Below are positions 34,699-43,858 of a DNA stretch of 64,000 nucleotides, piece by piece. The DNA lies in NCBI RefSeq assembly GCF_013004645.1, contig NZ_JABEME010000005.1:62001-126000 (forward strand), written 5' to 3'. The DNA comes from Stenotrophomonas africana (GTDB lineage: Bacteria > Pseudomonadota > Gammaproteobacteria > Xanthomonadales > Xanthomonadaceae). The notes under the pieces are model-generated. The model had not been told where the DNA came from and searched no databases. It saw nothing but the letters and a program-made list of their open reading frames with translations. Each line of letters opens with the position of its first letter. Position 1 is the first letter of the stretch. The position numbers and the translations under genes were made by a program.

Positions 34699-36876
34699 TC
34701 AATACAGGTCCGTCGGATCCACATCCAGCGACCAGCGCACCTTGCGTGCTTCCGGCAGCGCGTACAGCTGCGGTACCAACTGCGAAAGCACCCCATGCAA
34801 CGGCGGCCGCTGCAACGCCGACAGGAGCAGCTGGGTGCGCTGGTAGCCGGCACGCCGCGGCATCGGCGCCGGCATCGGCCCATAGGCCTCGACTACATTC
34901 TGTTCCCCCAGCAGTTGCCGCGCCGCCAGCAGGAACGCATTGGCATGCTCCACCTGCTGTGCCTCGGCGCGCATCAGCGCCAGATGCGCGAAGGGCGGGA
35001 ATCCTGCGGCCTGGCGCTGGTTCAACTCGGCCTGCGCGAACGGATGGTAGCCACCGCTCACCAGGGTTTCCAGCAGCGGGTGCCCGGGATGATGGGTCTG
35101 CAGCCAGACCTCACCAGGATCACGTGCACGTCCCGCGCGTCCTGCGACCTGGATCAGCTGCTGCGCCAGTTTTTCGCTGGCGCGGAAGTCGGCCGAGAAC
35201 AGGCCCTCATCGATGCCAACCACCACCACCAGGGTCAGCTTGGGCAGGTCGTGGCCTTTGGCCAGGATCTGCGTGCCGACCAGGATGCCGGGCTGGTCGC
35301 CCAGTTTCGCCAGCTGCTGTTCCAGCGCGTCACGTCGCGACGTGGTGCCGCGATCGATGCGCACCACCGGGAAATCTGCGAAGGCACTGACCAGATGTTC
35401 TTCCAGTCGTTCGGTGCCGATACCCTGCGGCTGCAGCGCAAGGCTGCCACAGGCCGGGCAGGCCAACGGTGCCGGTTGCCGCGCGCCGCAGTGATGGCAC
35501 TGCAGGCGACGGCCGCCGCCATGCACGGTCATCGGTGCATCGCAGCGGTTGCACGGTGCGGTCCAGCCACAGTCGTGGCACAGCAGCACTGGCGCGTAAC
35601 CGCGGCGGTTCTTGAACACCAGCACCTGCTGGCCACGCTGCAGGTGTTCGCCGATACCGGCCAGCACGTCAGCCGAAAGGCCATCGTGCAGCGGCCGCTT
35701 GCGCACATCGAGGATGCGCACGCGTGGCGGCCGTGCATCACCGGCACGCTGCTTCAGGCGCAGGTGGGTGTAGCGTCCGGCATAGGCGTTGTGCAGCGTC
35801 TCCAGTGAAGGCGTAGCGCTGCCCAGCAGCACCGGGATGCCGAGTGCCTTGGCGCGCACCAGAGCGAAATCGCGCGCGTGATAGCGGATGCCATCCTGCT
35901 GCTTGTAGCTGCCGTCGTGTTCCTCGTCGACGATCAGCAGGCCGGCTTGCGGCAATGGCGTGAACACCGCCGAGCGGGTGCCGACGATGACCCGTGCCTC
36001 GCCACGTGAGGCCGCCGCCCAGACGCGCGCGCGCTCGTTGTCGTTCAACCCCGAGTGCAGTGCATGCACCGCGATGCCGAGGCGGCCGCGGAAGCGTGCC
36101 AGGGTCTGCGGGGTCAGGCCGATTTCCGGCACCAGCACCAGCGCCTGCTTGCCTTGGGCCAGGCAGTGGATGATGGCCTGCAGGTAGACCTCGGTCTTGC
36201 CGCTGCCGGTCACGCCATCCAGCAGGAAGGGCTGGAAGCCTTCGGCGGCGTTGATCGCGGCCACGGCCTCGGCCTGGTCCGGGTTGAGCGTTGGACCGGG
36301 CAGTGGCTGCGCATGTTGGGGCGCCACGCTCAGCGCCACGCGCTCGGCCAGATCACGCTTGGCCAGGCTGCGCGCGGCGGTGCGCCAGTCCTGCATGCGT
36401 TCGCCCAGCACGTCCTCATCCACCACGGCCTCGGCCAGCAGTTCTGCCAACTGCCGGGGGCGGCTGCCGGCGCGCAGCTTCCCGCGCTGCAGGCGTCCTT
36501 CGGCGGTCAGCTGCCAGCCCCAGTGGTGGGTGTCGGGCAGGGTCTCGCCATGGCGCAGCGGGCCGGGCAGGGCGGTGCTCAGCACCTCGCCGAGAGGGGC
36601 ATGGGTGTAGCGCGCCAGCCACTGCAGGCTCTGCCACAGCTCACCCTGCAGCAGCGGCTGCGGATCGCACCAGGCCAGCGCCTGGCGCAGGCCCTGACCG
36701 TCGTCGGCCTGGCCGTGGCCGACCACCACGCCGACCAGTTCGCGGTTGCCGAACGGCACCTTCACACGGCAGCCGACCGCCGCCGTGGGGGCCTCGCCCT
36801 CCGGCGACACGTAGTCGAACAGGCGGGGCAGGGGGACGGGGAGGGCGACCTGCAGGGTCGGAATCGGTGAAAGCAT
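34699..36876 (-). CDS. priA: Primosomal helicase PriA
   Basis: A 725-residue replication-restart helicase that loads DnaB at stalled forks. Features in order: the N-terminal 3'-DNA-binding domain (LQVALPVPLPRLFDYV), Walker A in LDGVTGSGKTEVYL, the DEEH box in LIVDEEHDGSYKQQ, the zinc-binding loops with CHDC, CNRC, CHHC and CPAC pairs, and the helicase C half (VGTQILAKGHDLP, QVAGRAGR). ATG 36876 is chosen as family-typical; an in-frame ATG at 36897 would add seven residues. A gap with DnaA boxes lies upstream. Confidence 0.96.
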   Translation of the reverse strand: MLSPIPTLQVALPVPLPRLFDYVSPEGEAPTAAVGCRVKVPFGNRELVGVVVGHGQADDGQGLRQALAWCDPQPLLQGELWQSLQWLARYTHAPLGEVLSTALPGPLRHGETLPDTHHWGWQLTAEGRLQRGKLRAGSRPRQLAELLAEAVVDEDVLGERMQDWRTAARSLAKRDLAERVALSVAPQHAQPLPGPTLNPDQAEAVAAINAAEGFQPFLLDGVTGSGKTEVYLQAIIHCLAQGKQALVLVPEIGLTPQTLARFRGRLGIAVHALHSGLNDNERARVWAAASRGEARVIVGTRSAVFTPLPQAGLLIVDEEHDGSYKQQDGIRYHARDFALVRAKALGIPVLLGSATPSLETLHNAYAGRYTHLRLKQRAGDARPPRVRILDVRKRPLHDGLSADVLAGIGEHLQRGQQVLVFKNRRGYAPVLLCHDCGWTAPCNRCDAPMTVHGGGRRLQCHHCGARQPAPLACPACGSLALQPQGIGTERLEEHLVSAFADFPVVRIDRGTTSRRDALEQQLAKLGDQPGILVGTQILAKGHDLPKLTLVVVVGIDEGLFSADFRASEKLAQQLIQVAGRAGRARDPGEVWLQTHHPGHPLLETLVSGGYHPFAQAELNQRQAAGFPPFAHLALMRAEAQQVEHANAFLLAARQLLGEQNVVEAYGPMPAPMPRRAGYQRTQLLLSALQRPPLHGVLSQLVPQLYALPEARKVRWSLDVDPTDLY

Positions 36877-37288
36877 CGGGCCAGTGTAACGGCCCATGCG
36901 CGCGCGAATGGCAGGAGCGCGCGTGGCCGGGCAATGCCCGTTGAAGCATAAATGTCACCTAAATATCGGAGTCCATTGGAGATTCAGTCTTATCCACATG
37001 TTCTGTGGATAACGTTGTGTGTTAACCGCCAGCGGAAACGCAGAAGGCCGATAGCGACGGCCTCATGCTCGGGTTGGTCAAAAAATAGCCACATGGTAAA
37101 AGTCTTCAAAATCAACAATTTAAGTGTGAAACAAAGCTGAAACAGAGTGAATTCAGCTGGATGCCCCAGTTTTCCGCAGTCGGGTCTTGGTGCTGTGCAC
37201 AACCTGCAGCACGAAGTGCCTGCTGACGCAAGTCCTACGGGCGCCGATGGCCTGCCGCTATCATGCGGGCAGACCTTTGGAGTGACCG
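36877..37288. other. 412-base AT-rich gap between divergent priA and 37289 gene
   Basis: No gene. It holds a GCCGGGCAATGCCCG palindrome near 36925, the DnaA-box pair at 36990-37012, and then an AT-rich stretch (about 37077-37150) with runs such as CAAAAAATAG and AACAATTTAAG. A variant DnaA box (TGTGCACAA) lies at 37194-37202. Confidence 0.7.
36990..37012. promoter_or_regulatory. Paired inverted DnaA boxes
   Basis: TTATCCACA at 36990-36998 and TGTGGATAA at 37004-37012, both perfect DnaA 9-mers in inverted orientation with a 5-base gap. Suggests DnaA control of priA or a replication-linked site. Confidence 0.7.
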
Positions 37289-38293
37289 ATGACGGCTGTG
37301 CCCGCCCCTGTTTCCTCGACCGCGGCCGGCGCGCTGTCGGCGTTCCTGCGAGGCGTTGAACGCCGCGCCCTGGTGGTGGCTGAACTGCAGTGCGGCGATG
37401 CTGCCCGCGCCGAGCAGACCCTGGTGGCGGTGATGCGCGCGTTTGCGGCGGTCGCCAGTGACCTGCCGATGGCGCAGTGGCCGACCCGCTTCTGGACCCT
37501 GCTGGGCCAGCGCCAGGTATTGCGCGAGCCGGTGGGCGGTCAGTGGGCGCCGCCGTTGGCTGCGCTGGGCGAGATGGGATCGCTGCCGCGCCTGGCGCTG
37601 CTGCTGCGGGTGGGCGGCAGCCTGGATGAAGGCATCGCGATGCGCGTGCTCGACCAGGATGAGGCCGGCTACCAGCAACTGCTGGCCGACGCCTGCCCGC
37701 GCGATGTGCACGGCCAGCCCGATGCCTCGGCTTGGCGCCAGCTGGCCGAACAGGTGCAGGCGCGTATCCGCGACGTGCCGGCCAAGCGCCTGCAGCAGCT
37801 GCAGCAACCCGCCGCGCCGGCTGCCAACAATGAAACCCCGACCGCCAGCTGGCGTGCACCACAGCGCGATGAGCGTGCGCCCGCCAGCGGCAAGCGCCGT
37901 CGTGCGAATGCCAAGCCGCGCTGGCGCGGCCCACTGATCCTGCTGGTCACGGTGGCGGTACTGCTGGCCGCCGCGCTGGGCTGGCGCTACTGGCAGGGGC
38001 ATTCGTTCGGCAGCGATGCCCCGTTGCCGGAAGGCGTGGTGGGTGAAGCGGGGCCGGTCACGGTGGAAGCACTGCCGCCAAGCAAGGTCAACGCCACGCC
38101 GGACGCGACCCCTGCGCAGGCCGCGGACGACGCCACGATGCTGGCCGACCGCGATTATCCGCTGGTGGCCGATGCCGATCTGTATGCGTGGACGGCGGCC
38201 GGTGGCCCACTGCCGGTGGACGAATCGCAATCCAAGCCGAGCCGGCCCGAGCCGGCCAGCGCCACGCTGGAAACCGCTGCTGCCGATGAATAA
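37289..38293 (+). CDS. Hypothetical single-pass membrane protein
   Basis: A 334-residue protein. Residues 1-170 are helical, cytoplasmic and carry AARAEQTLVAVMRAFAAVASDLPMAQWPTRFWTLL, faintly like a degenerate ECF-sigma region 2, then RVLDQDEAGYQQLLADACPRD and LAEQVQARIRDVPAKRLQQL. A basic segment (GKRRRANAKPRWRG) precedes one membrane helix (about 213-232), and a periplasmic acidic, proline-rich tail follows. It overlaps the DUF3106 gene by eight bases, so both act together. The sigma likeness is only a guess; I do not know its function. Confidence 0.75.
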   Translation: MTAVPAPVSSTAAGALSAFLRGVERRALVVAELQCGDAARAEQTLVAVMRAFAAVASDLPMAQWPTRFWTLLGQRQVLREPVGGQWAPPLAALGEMGSLPRLALLLRVGGSLDEGIAMRVLDQDEAGYQQLLADACPRDVHGQPDASAWRQLAEQVQARIRDVPAKRLQQLQQPAAPAANNETPTASWRAPQRDERAPASGKRRRANAKPRWRGPLILLVTVAVLLAAALGWRYWQGHSFGSDAPLPEGVVGEAGPVTVEALPPSKVNATPDATPAQAADDATMLADRDYPLVADADLYAWTAAGGPLPVDESQSKPSRPEPASATLETAAADE

Positions 38294-38870
38294 GACCCTG
38301 TTCGCCAGCCTGCTGCTGGCCCTGCCGTTGTCGCTTTCCGCCGCGCCGCAGACCTTGAACGTACCGCTGCCGCCGCCAGTGCCGGGGAGTTCGCCGGCGG
38401 CCCCGGTCCCGGCCCCCACAAGCACGACGCCGGCTGCGTTTACCCAGCTCGATGCCCCGCAGCAGCGCCAGCGTCGCGCCGACTACGCGGCCTGGCGCGC
38501 CCTGCCCGAGAGCGAACGCGAGCGGATCCGTCAGGCCGCTGCGCGATTCAACGCGCTGCCGGCCGAGCAGCAGCAACGGCTGCGTCAGCAGTTCCAGGCG
38601 CAGGACCAGGCATTCCGCGAAGGCTGGCGGCTGGGCCCGCAGCTGGGCCTGGAATTCCCCAAGCTGCACGGCCTGTTCGGGTTTGTGCCGCCGGAACAGC
38701 GCGAGGCCGCACTGGCCGTGCTGCGCCAGCTCAGCCCGGCGCAGCTGGCCCAGCTCACCCTGGTCGCGCAACGCACACCACCGCAGGAACGCGACACCGT
38801 GCGCAGCGCGTTCCTCGCCGTGCCGCCCGCCGAGCGCGACACCTGGCTCAAGCGCCAAGCGGGGCAGTAA
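38286..38870 (+). CDS. Exported DUF3106 protein
   Basis: A 194-residue protein with a signal peptide (MNKTLFASLLLALPLSLSAA), a proline-rich stretch, then helical repeats with the DUF3106 pattern of ALPESERERIRQAAARFNALPAEQQQRL. The start overlaps the preceding membrane protein gene. The conserved pairing suggests that the periplasmic DUF3106 protein interacts with the tail of the membrane protein, as an inference only. Confidence 0.85.
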   Translation: MNKTLFASLLLALPLSLSAAPQTLNVPLPPPVPGSSPAAPVPAPTSTTPAAFTQLDAPQQRQRRADYAAWRALPESERERIRQAAARFNALPAEQQQRLRQQFQAQDQAFREGWRLGPQLGLEFPKLHGLFGFVPPEQREAALAVLRQLSPAQLAQLTLVAQRTPPQERDTVRSAFLAVPPAERDTWLKRQAGQ

Positions 38871-38880
38871 ACCGGAAGGC

Positions 38881-38968
38881 GTAGCGTCGACTGTTGGTCG
38901 ACTGCTCTTCATACAGATCCGTGAAAAACCCGCGCTGCGCGCGGAAGTCGACTGACAGGCGACTCTAC
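38881..38968. repeat. REP-like pair, GTCGAC variant
   Basis: GTAGCGTCGACTGTTGGTCG at 38881 and an inverted unit ending CTCTAC at 38968 enclose a short AT-rich piece. The rest of the gap to 39140 shows nothing further. Confidence 0.75.
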
Positions 38969-39140
38969 AGGGCGGGCGTTTTCCCCCGGTAACGCGATCG
39001 CAACACGTGATGCCGGGGCCCGCTGAAACCCAGCATTCACGCCATGTCATGGGAATGCGCACGCCGCACGCGTAAGATGGCGGCCCGCAACCCGGTGCCT
39101 GTGCCCTTCGCGCGCAACCGCAGTTCGCGTCAAGCACCTT

Positions 39141-40505
39141 ATGTCTACTGCAACCTCCACGCCGCGCTTCAGCAAGGAAGTCGGCGCCACCGGTCTGCTC
39201 GCCCTGCCGCTTGTGCTCGGGCATGTGTCCACCGGTCTGATCTCCTTTGTCGACAACGTCATTGCCGGCCACCATGCCACCGCGACCCTGGCCGCGGTGA
39301 CCATCGGCACGGCGCTGTTGTGGCTGCCGATGCTGATCCCGATCGGCACCCTGATCTCGCTCACCGCTTCGGTGTCGCAGCTGCATGGCGCCGGCCGCGA
39401 GCGCGAGATCGGCCCGCTGTTCCGCCAGGCACTGTGGCTGGCGTTGGGCCTTGGCCTGATCATGTTCACCTTCCTCACCGTGGTGCCGCCGCTGCTGCCG
39501 GCCTTCGGCATCGCACCGGACATCGTGCCGGGGGCGACCGCGTTCCTGCATGCGGTGCGTTGGGGCGGCCCGGCGCTGACCCTGTACTTCTGCATGCGCT
39601 ATCTGAGCGAGGGCATGCACTGGACGCTGCCGACCATGCTGCTCGGCTTCGGCGGCCTGCTGGTGCTGGCGCCGATGGGCTACGTGCTGGCCAACGGCAA
39701 GCTGGGCTTCCCGGAAATGGGCGCCGAGGGCCTGGGCATCGCCTCGGCGGTGATGATGTGGCTGCAGGCGATCGCCTTCGCCACCTACCTGTGGTTCACC
39801 AAGCGCTTCGCCCACCTGCAGCTGTTCTCGCACTTCGAAGGACCGCGCTGGTCGGCGATCTGGGATCTGCTGCGCACCGGCCTGCCGATCGGCATTACCG
39901 TGCTGATGGAGGGCGGCCTGTTCATCGTCACCGCGCTGCTGATCGGGCGCCTCGGTGCCAACGAAGCGGCCGCGCACCAGATCGCGATCAACGTCGCCCA
40001 GCTGTGCTTCATGATTCCGATGGGCGTGGCCGAGGCCACCACCGTGCGCGTCGGCCATGCGGTCGGCCGTGGCGATGGCTTCGGTGTACGCCGCGCGGCC
40101 TGGGCCGGCTACGCGATCATCATGGGCACGCAGACGCTGTCGGCGGCGGTGCTGCTGTTCGGCCACGACGCCATCGTCGGTGTCTACACCAATGACCTGG
40201 CGGTGGCCGGCCTGGCCTCGACCCTGCTGCTGTACGCGGCCACCTTCCAGTTCCCGGACGGCATCCAGGTGCTGTCGGCCGGTGCGCTGCGTGGCCTGAA
40301 GGACACCCGCGTGCCGATGTTCATCGCCATGTTCGCGTACTGGGGCCTGGGCATGCCGCTCGGCGCCGGGCTCGGCCTGGGGTTGGGCATGGGCCCGCAG
40401 GGCATGTGGATCGGCCTGATCGTCGGCCTGACCGCCGCCGCCATCCTGATGGGCTGGCGCCTGCGCCGCAGCAGCCTGCGCGTCGGCCAGTCGATGTTGT
40501 CCTGA
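39141..40505 (+). CDS. norM: MATE-family multidrug exporter (NorM-like)
   Basis: A 454-residue inner-membrane antiporter with twelve predicted helices in two related halves. Landmarks are LPLVLGHVSTGLISFVDNVIAG in helix 1, EVGATGLLALP, the middle GLPIGITVLMEGGLF opening the second half and LGANEAAAHQIAINV. NorM-type MATE pumps exchange Na+ or H+ for cationic drugs. It lies alone between the DUF3106 gene and sppA. Actual drugs transported are unknown. Confidence 0.92.
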   Translation: MSTATSTPRFSKEVGATGLLALPLVLGHVSTGLISFVDNVIAGHHATATLAAVTIGTALLWLPMLIPIGTLISLTASVSQLHGAGREREIGPLFRQALWLALGLGLIMFTFLTVVPPLLPAFGIAPDIVPGATAFLHAVRWGGPALTLYFCMRYLSEGMHWTLPTMLLGFGGLLVLAPMGYVLANGKLGFPEMGAEGLGIASAVMMWLQAIAFATYLWFTKRFAHLQLFSHFEGPRWSAIWDLLRTGLPIGITVLMEGGLFIVTALLIGRLGANEAAAHQIAINVAQLCFMIPMGVAEATTVRVGHAVGRGDGFGVRRAAWAGYAIIMGTQTLSAAVLLFGHDAIVGVYTNDLAVAGLASTLLLYAATFQFPDGIQVLSAGALRGLKDTRVPMFIAMFAYWGLGMPLGAGLGLGLGMGPQGMWIGLIVGLTAAAILMGWRLRRSSLRVGQSMLS

Positions 40506-40621
40506 TCCGTCCCGCCCGCCATGCCGACCCATGGCGGGCGATCCCCTGACTTGTGTCCGATGCTGCATCACGCGGCACCGGCTATGCTGGCACCACGGCA
40601 AGAAGCCATCCGGAGCGTTCC

Positions 40622-42544
40622 ATGAATCAACCCGTGCCCCCGCTGCCCCCGGCGCGTCGCAACCCCGTCGCCAGTTTCTTCATCGGGCTGTGGGACGTCA
40701 TGAACTTCACCCGCAGGTTGATCCTCAACCTGGTGTTCTTCGGCCTGCTGTTCCTGCTGCTGGTGATGTTCGTCATCGCTGCCGGCATGGGCGCCGGTGC
40801 CAGCAAGTCGCTGCAGGACCGCACCACCCTGGTGATCGCACCGGAAGGCCGCCTGGTCGAGCAGTTCAGTGCCGATCCGGTCAGCCGCGCGCTGGCCAAG
40901 GCGGTAGGTGACAACGGCGCCGAAGAGATACAGCTGCGTGACCTGCTGCGGGTGATCGAGTCGGCCAAGGAAGACAAGAAGATCGAGCGCGTGGTGCTGG
41001 AGCTGGACAAGCTGCAGCCGTCCGGTTTCGCCTCGCTGCGTGAAGTGGCCGCCGCGCTGCAGGATCTGCGCGCCTCCGGCAAGCAGCTGGTGGCCTACAG
41101 CGAGAGCATGGGCCAGTCGCAGTACCTGCTGGCCGCGCAGGCCGACGAGGTCTACCTGGACCCGATGGGTTCGGTCGTGCTCGAAGGCCTGGGCCGCTAC
41201 CGCCAGTACTTCCGCACCGGCCTGCAGGACAAGCTGGGCGTGGACGTGCACCTGTTCAAGGTGGGCGAGTACAAGTCCGCGGCCGAGCCGTACGTGCTCG
41301 ACGCCGCGTCGCCGGCCTCCAAGGAAGCCGACCTGTTCTGGATGAACGACGTGTGGCAGCGCTACCTGGGCGACATCGCCAAGGCCCGTCGCCTGGACCC
41401 GGCACAGCTGGCCGCCGGCATCGACACGCTGCCGGAAGGCATCGCCGCCGCCGGTGGCGACCTGGCCAAGTTCGCCTTGCAGCAGAAGCTGGTGACCTCA
41501 CTGAAGACGCGCGAGGAGTTCGAGGATCTGATGATCGAGCGCGGCGTGGCTGATGACGATGCCGACGGTGGTTTCCGCAACGTCGACTTCGGCACCTACC
41601 TGGGCCAGCTCGATGCGCGCCGCAACCCGGTCGACAACCGTCCGCAGGTAGCGGTGGTGGTGGCCGCCGGCGAAATCAGCGGCGGCGATCTCCCGGCCGG
41701 CCGCATCGGTGGCGAATCGACCTCGGCGCTGCTGCGTGCTGCGCGTGACGACGAGAACGTGAAGTCGGTGGTGCTGCGCGTCAATTCGCCGGGTGGTGAA
41801 GTGTTCGCCTCCGAGCAGATCCGTCGCGAAGTGGTGGCCCTGCAGGCCGCCGGCAAGCCGGTGGTGGTGTCGATGGGCGACCTGGCGGCCTCCGGTGGCT
41901 ACTGGATCAGCATGAATGCCGATCGCATCTATGCCGATCCGTCTACCATCACCGGTTCGATCGGCATCTTCGGTATGGTGCCGAACTTCAGCCGCGCGCT
42001 GGACAAGATCGGCGTGCATACCGATGGTGTCGGCACCACCCGTTTCGCGGGTGCCTTCGATGTCACCCGTCCGATGGATCCGGCGGTGGGCCAGGTCATC
42101 CAGACGGTGATCAACAAGGGATACGCCGACTTCACCGGTCGCGTCGCCGACGCCCGCAAGAAGCCGGTCGAGGCTGTCGACGAAGTGGCCCGTGGCCGCG
42201 TGTGGAGCGGTGCACAGGCCAAGGAACGTGGCCTGGTCGATGCCTTCGGTGGCCTGAAGGATGCCGTGGCCGACGCCGCCAGTCGCGCCAAGCTCGGCAA
42301 GGCCGATGCCTACCGCGTGCGCTACATCGAGAAGGCAGCCACGCCGTTCGCGCAGTTCGTCAGCGGGTTCGCTGGCAGCCGCGCCGGTGCCTGGATGCTG
42401 TCCGATTCGGGCATGGCGCGGATGATGCTGGCACGCACGATGCCGGAAGTGGACACTCAGTTGCGCTTCGTCGAGAACGCGGCCCGCGAAAAGGGCAATG
42501 GCGCACCGGTGAAGGCGTTGGCGTACTGCTTCTGCGGGTTCTGA
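40622..42544 (+). CDS. sppA: Signal peptide peptidase SppA, 67K type
   Basis: A 640-residue inner-membrane serine protease that degrades released signal peptides. An N-terminal anchor (about 32-60) leads to two related halves in the periplasm. The catalytic lysine is Lys218 (GEYKSAAEP) in the first half and the nucleophile Ser424 (GDLAASGGYW) in the second, matching the E. coli Ser/Lys dyad. Length fits the long form. A perfect bidirectional terminator follows the stop. Confidence 0.95.
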   Translation: MNQPVPPLPPARRNPVASFFIGLWDVMNFTRRLILNLVFFGLLFLLLVMFVIAAGMGAGASKSLQDRTTLVIAPEGRLVEQFSADPVSRALAKAVGDNGAEEIQLRDLLRVIESAKEDKKIERVVLELDKLQPSGFASLREVAAALQDLRASGKQLVAYSESMGQSQYLLAAQADEVYLDPMGSVVLEGLGRYRQYFRTGLQDKLGVDVHLFKVGEYKSAAEPYVLDAASPASKEADLFWMNDVWQRYLGDIAKARRLDPAQLAAGIDTLPEGIAAAGGDLAKFALQQKLVTSLKTREEFEDLMIERGVADDDADGGFRNVDFGTYLGQLDARRNPVDNRPQVAVVVAAGEISGGDLPAGRIGGESTSALLRAARDDENVKSVVLRVNSPGGEVFASEQIRREVVALQAAGKPVVVSMGDLAASGGYWISMNADRIYADPSTITGSIGIFGMVPNFSRALDKIGVHTDGVGTTRFAGAFDVTRPMDPAVGQVIQTVINKGYADFTGRVADARKKPVEAVDEVARGRVWSGAQAKERGLVDAFGGLKDAVADAASRAKLGKADAYRVRYIEKAATPFAQFVSGFAGSRAGAWMLSDSGMARMMLARTMPEVDTQLRFVENAAREKGNGAPVKALAYCFCGF

Positions 42545-42558
42545 TCGGCAACGGCAAC

Positions 42559-42596
42559 GAATGAAAACGCCCGGCCTTGGCCGGGCGTTTTCATTC
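42559..42596. terminator. Bidirectional terminator
   Basis: An 18-base perfect stem (42559-42576 with 42579-42596) with GC core CGCCCGGCC and flanking A4/T4, between convergent sppA and the small lipoprotein gene. Downstream, 42603-42637 is a degenerate GGGGTCAGA-type repeat. Confidence 0.93.
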
Positions 42597-42642
42597 ATGG
42601 GGCCGGATCCCTCTGCAGCGAAAAGGGCTCTGACCCCACAGG

Positions 42643-42855
42643 TCACTGCGTCGCTTCGGCCTCGGCCTTGCGCTCACGCGCGGCGGCATCGTCCACGGTT
42701 TTCTGCACGCCCTTGGCGCGGTCCAGCGGCTCATGCATCGCGCGCGCCATCGCCTGAGGTGCCGGTGGCTTCTCCGGGTTCGGCGTCGGCGGCCGCTGGC
42801 AGCCCGCCAGCAGCAGGCTGGCCAGCACGGATGTGGACAGGATCAGGATGCGCAT
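42643..42855 (-). CDS. Small lipoprotein
   Basis: A 70-residue protein: signal peptide with lipobox LLLAGC (cysteine 19), a proline-rich spacer, and an alanine/lysine/glutamate-rich helical end (AARERKAEAEATQ). No family recognised. It is divergent from the SDR gene. Confidence 0.75.
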   Translation of the reverse strand: MRILILSTSVLASLLLAGCQRPPTPNPEKPPAPQAMARAMHEPLDRAKGVQKTVDDAAARERKAEAEATQ

Positions 42856-42966
42856 GGCGGCTCTCCGCGGTGGGCGTACGGGCAGTGTCGCATCTCCGGC
42901 AGGGCGCCGCCGTGAGCGCGTATCCTTGCGGCATCGAAATGCAGTGGGCACGGCCCCGGAGGACAC

Positions 42967-43743
42967 ATGACCCAGCAACGGTGGCGCCTGGACGGCCAGA
43001 CAGCCCTGATCACCGGCGCCAGCGCCGGCATCGGCCTGGCCATCGCGCATGAACTGGCGGGGCTCGGTGCCGACCTGATGATCGTCGGCCGCGATATCGA
43101 CATGCTGGAGACCGCGCGCGACGAACTGCTGGATGTGTATCCGCAGATGCAGGTGAATGCGCTGGCCGCCGATGTTTCCGACGACGAGGACCGCCGCCAG
43201 ATCCTGGACTGGGTGGAGGACCACAGCGATGGCCTGCACATCCTGGTCAACAATGCCGGCGGCAACGTCACCAAGGCGGCCACGGAGTACTCCGAGGACG
43301 AATGGCGGAAGATCTTCGAGACCAACCTGTTCTCGGCGTTCGAGCTGTCGCGCTACGCGCATCCGCTGCTGGCCCGCCACGCGTCGTCGTCCATCGTCAA
43401 CGTCGGCAGCGTGTCCGGCCTGACCCACGTGCGCAGCGGTGTGGTCTACGGCATGACCAAGGCGGCAATGCATCAGATGACCCGCAACCTGGCAGTGGAG
43501 TGGGCCGAGGATGGCATCCGGGTCAATGCGGTGGCGCCGTGGTACATCCGCACGCGGCGCACGTCCGGCCCGTTGTCGGACCCGGATTACTACGAGGACG
43601 TGATCAACCGCACGCCGATGCGCCGCATTGGCGAGCCGGAGGAAGTGGCCGCCGCCGTGGGCTTCCTGTGCCTGCCGGCGGCCAGCTATGTCACCGGCGA
43701 GTGCATCGCGGTGGATGGGGGTTTCCTGCGCTACGGGTTCTGA
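42967..43743 (+). CDS. SDR-family oxidoreductase (tropinone-reductase-like)
   Basis: A 258-residue NAD(P)H-dependent short-chain dehydrogenase: TALITGASAGIGLAIAHEL cofactor loop, LVNNAGGN, catalytic serine in NVGSVSG and the YxxxK motif in YGMTKAAMHQM, plus the typical ITGECIAVDGG-like end (VTGECIAVDGGFLRYGF). The pattern is close to tropinone-reductase-like SDRs, which act on many ketones; substrate unknown. Confidence 0.93.
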   Translation: MTQQRWRLDGQTALITGASAGIGLAIAHELAGLGADLMIVGRDIDMLETARDELLDVYPQMQVNALAADVSDDEDRRQILDWVEDHSDGLHILVNNAGGNVTKAATEYSEDEWRKIFETNLFSAFELSRYAHPLLARHASSSIVNVGSVSGLTHVRSGVVYGMTKAAMHQMTRNLAVEWAEDGIRVNAVAPWYIRTRRTSGPLSDPDYYEDVINRTPMRRIGEPEEVAAAVGFLCLPAASYVTGECIAVDGGFLRYGF

Positions 43744-43753
43744 TCGCTCTGCT

Positions 43754-43816
43754 GTAGTGCCGAGCCCATGCTCGGCTGCATTCCGCCAACGGCAGCCGAG
43801 CATGGCTCGGCTCTAC
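43754..43816. repeat. SMAG/REP dimer
   Basis: GTAGTGCCGAGCCCATGCTC facing an inverted copy ending CTCTAC, between convergent genes. Confidence 0.92.
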
Positions 43817-43858
43817 AACAGATCCACCCCATGGGCAGATGCGGCTATGCCGCCGCTG

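Noticed and set aside
36990..37202. Chromosomal origin oriC
   Set aside because: Only two perfect DnaA boxes and no dnaA, dnaN, rpmH or gyrB nearby; kept as a DnaA-box finding instead.
42601..42640. Second terminator after sppA
   Set aside because: The GGATCCCTCT...GGGCTCTGACCCC segment is an imperfect relative of the GGGGTCAGATCC repeat; the perfect stem at 42559-42596 already explains termination.
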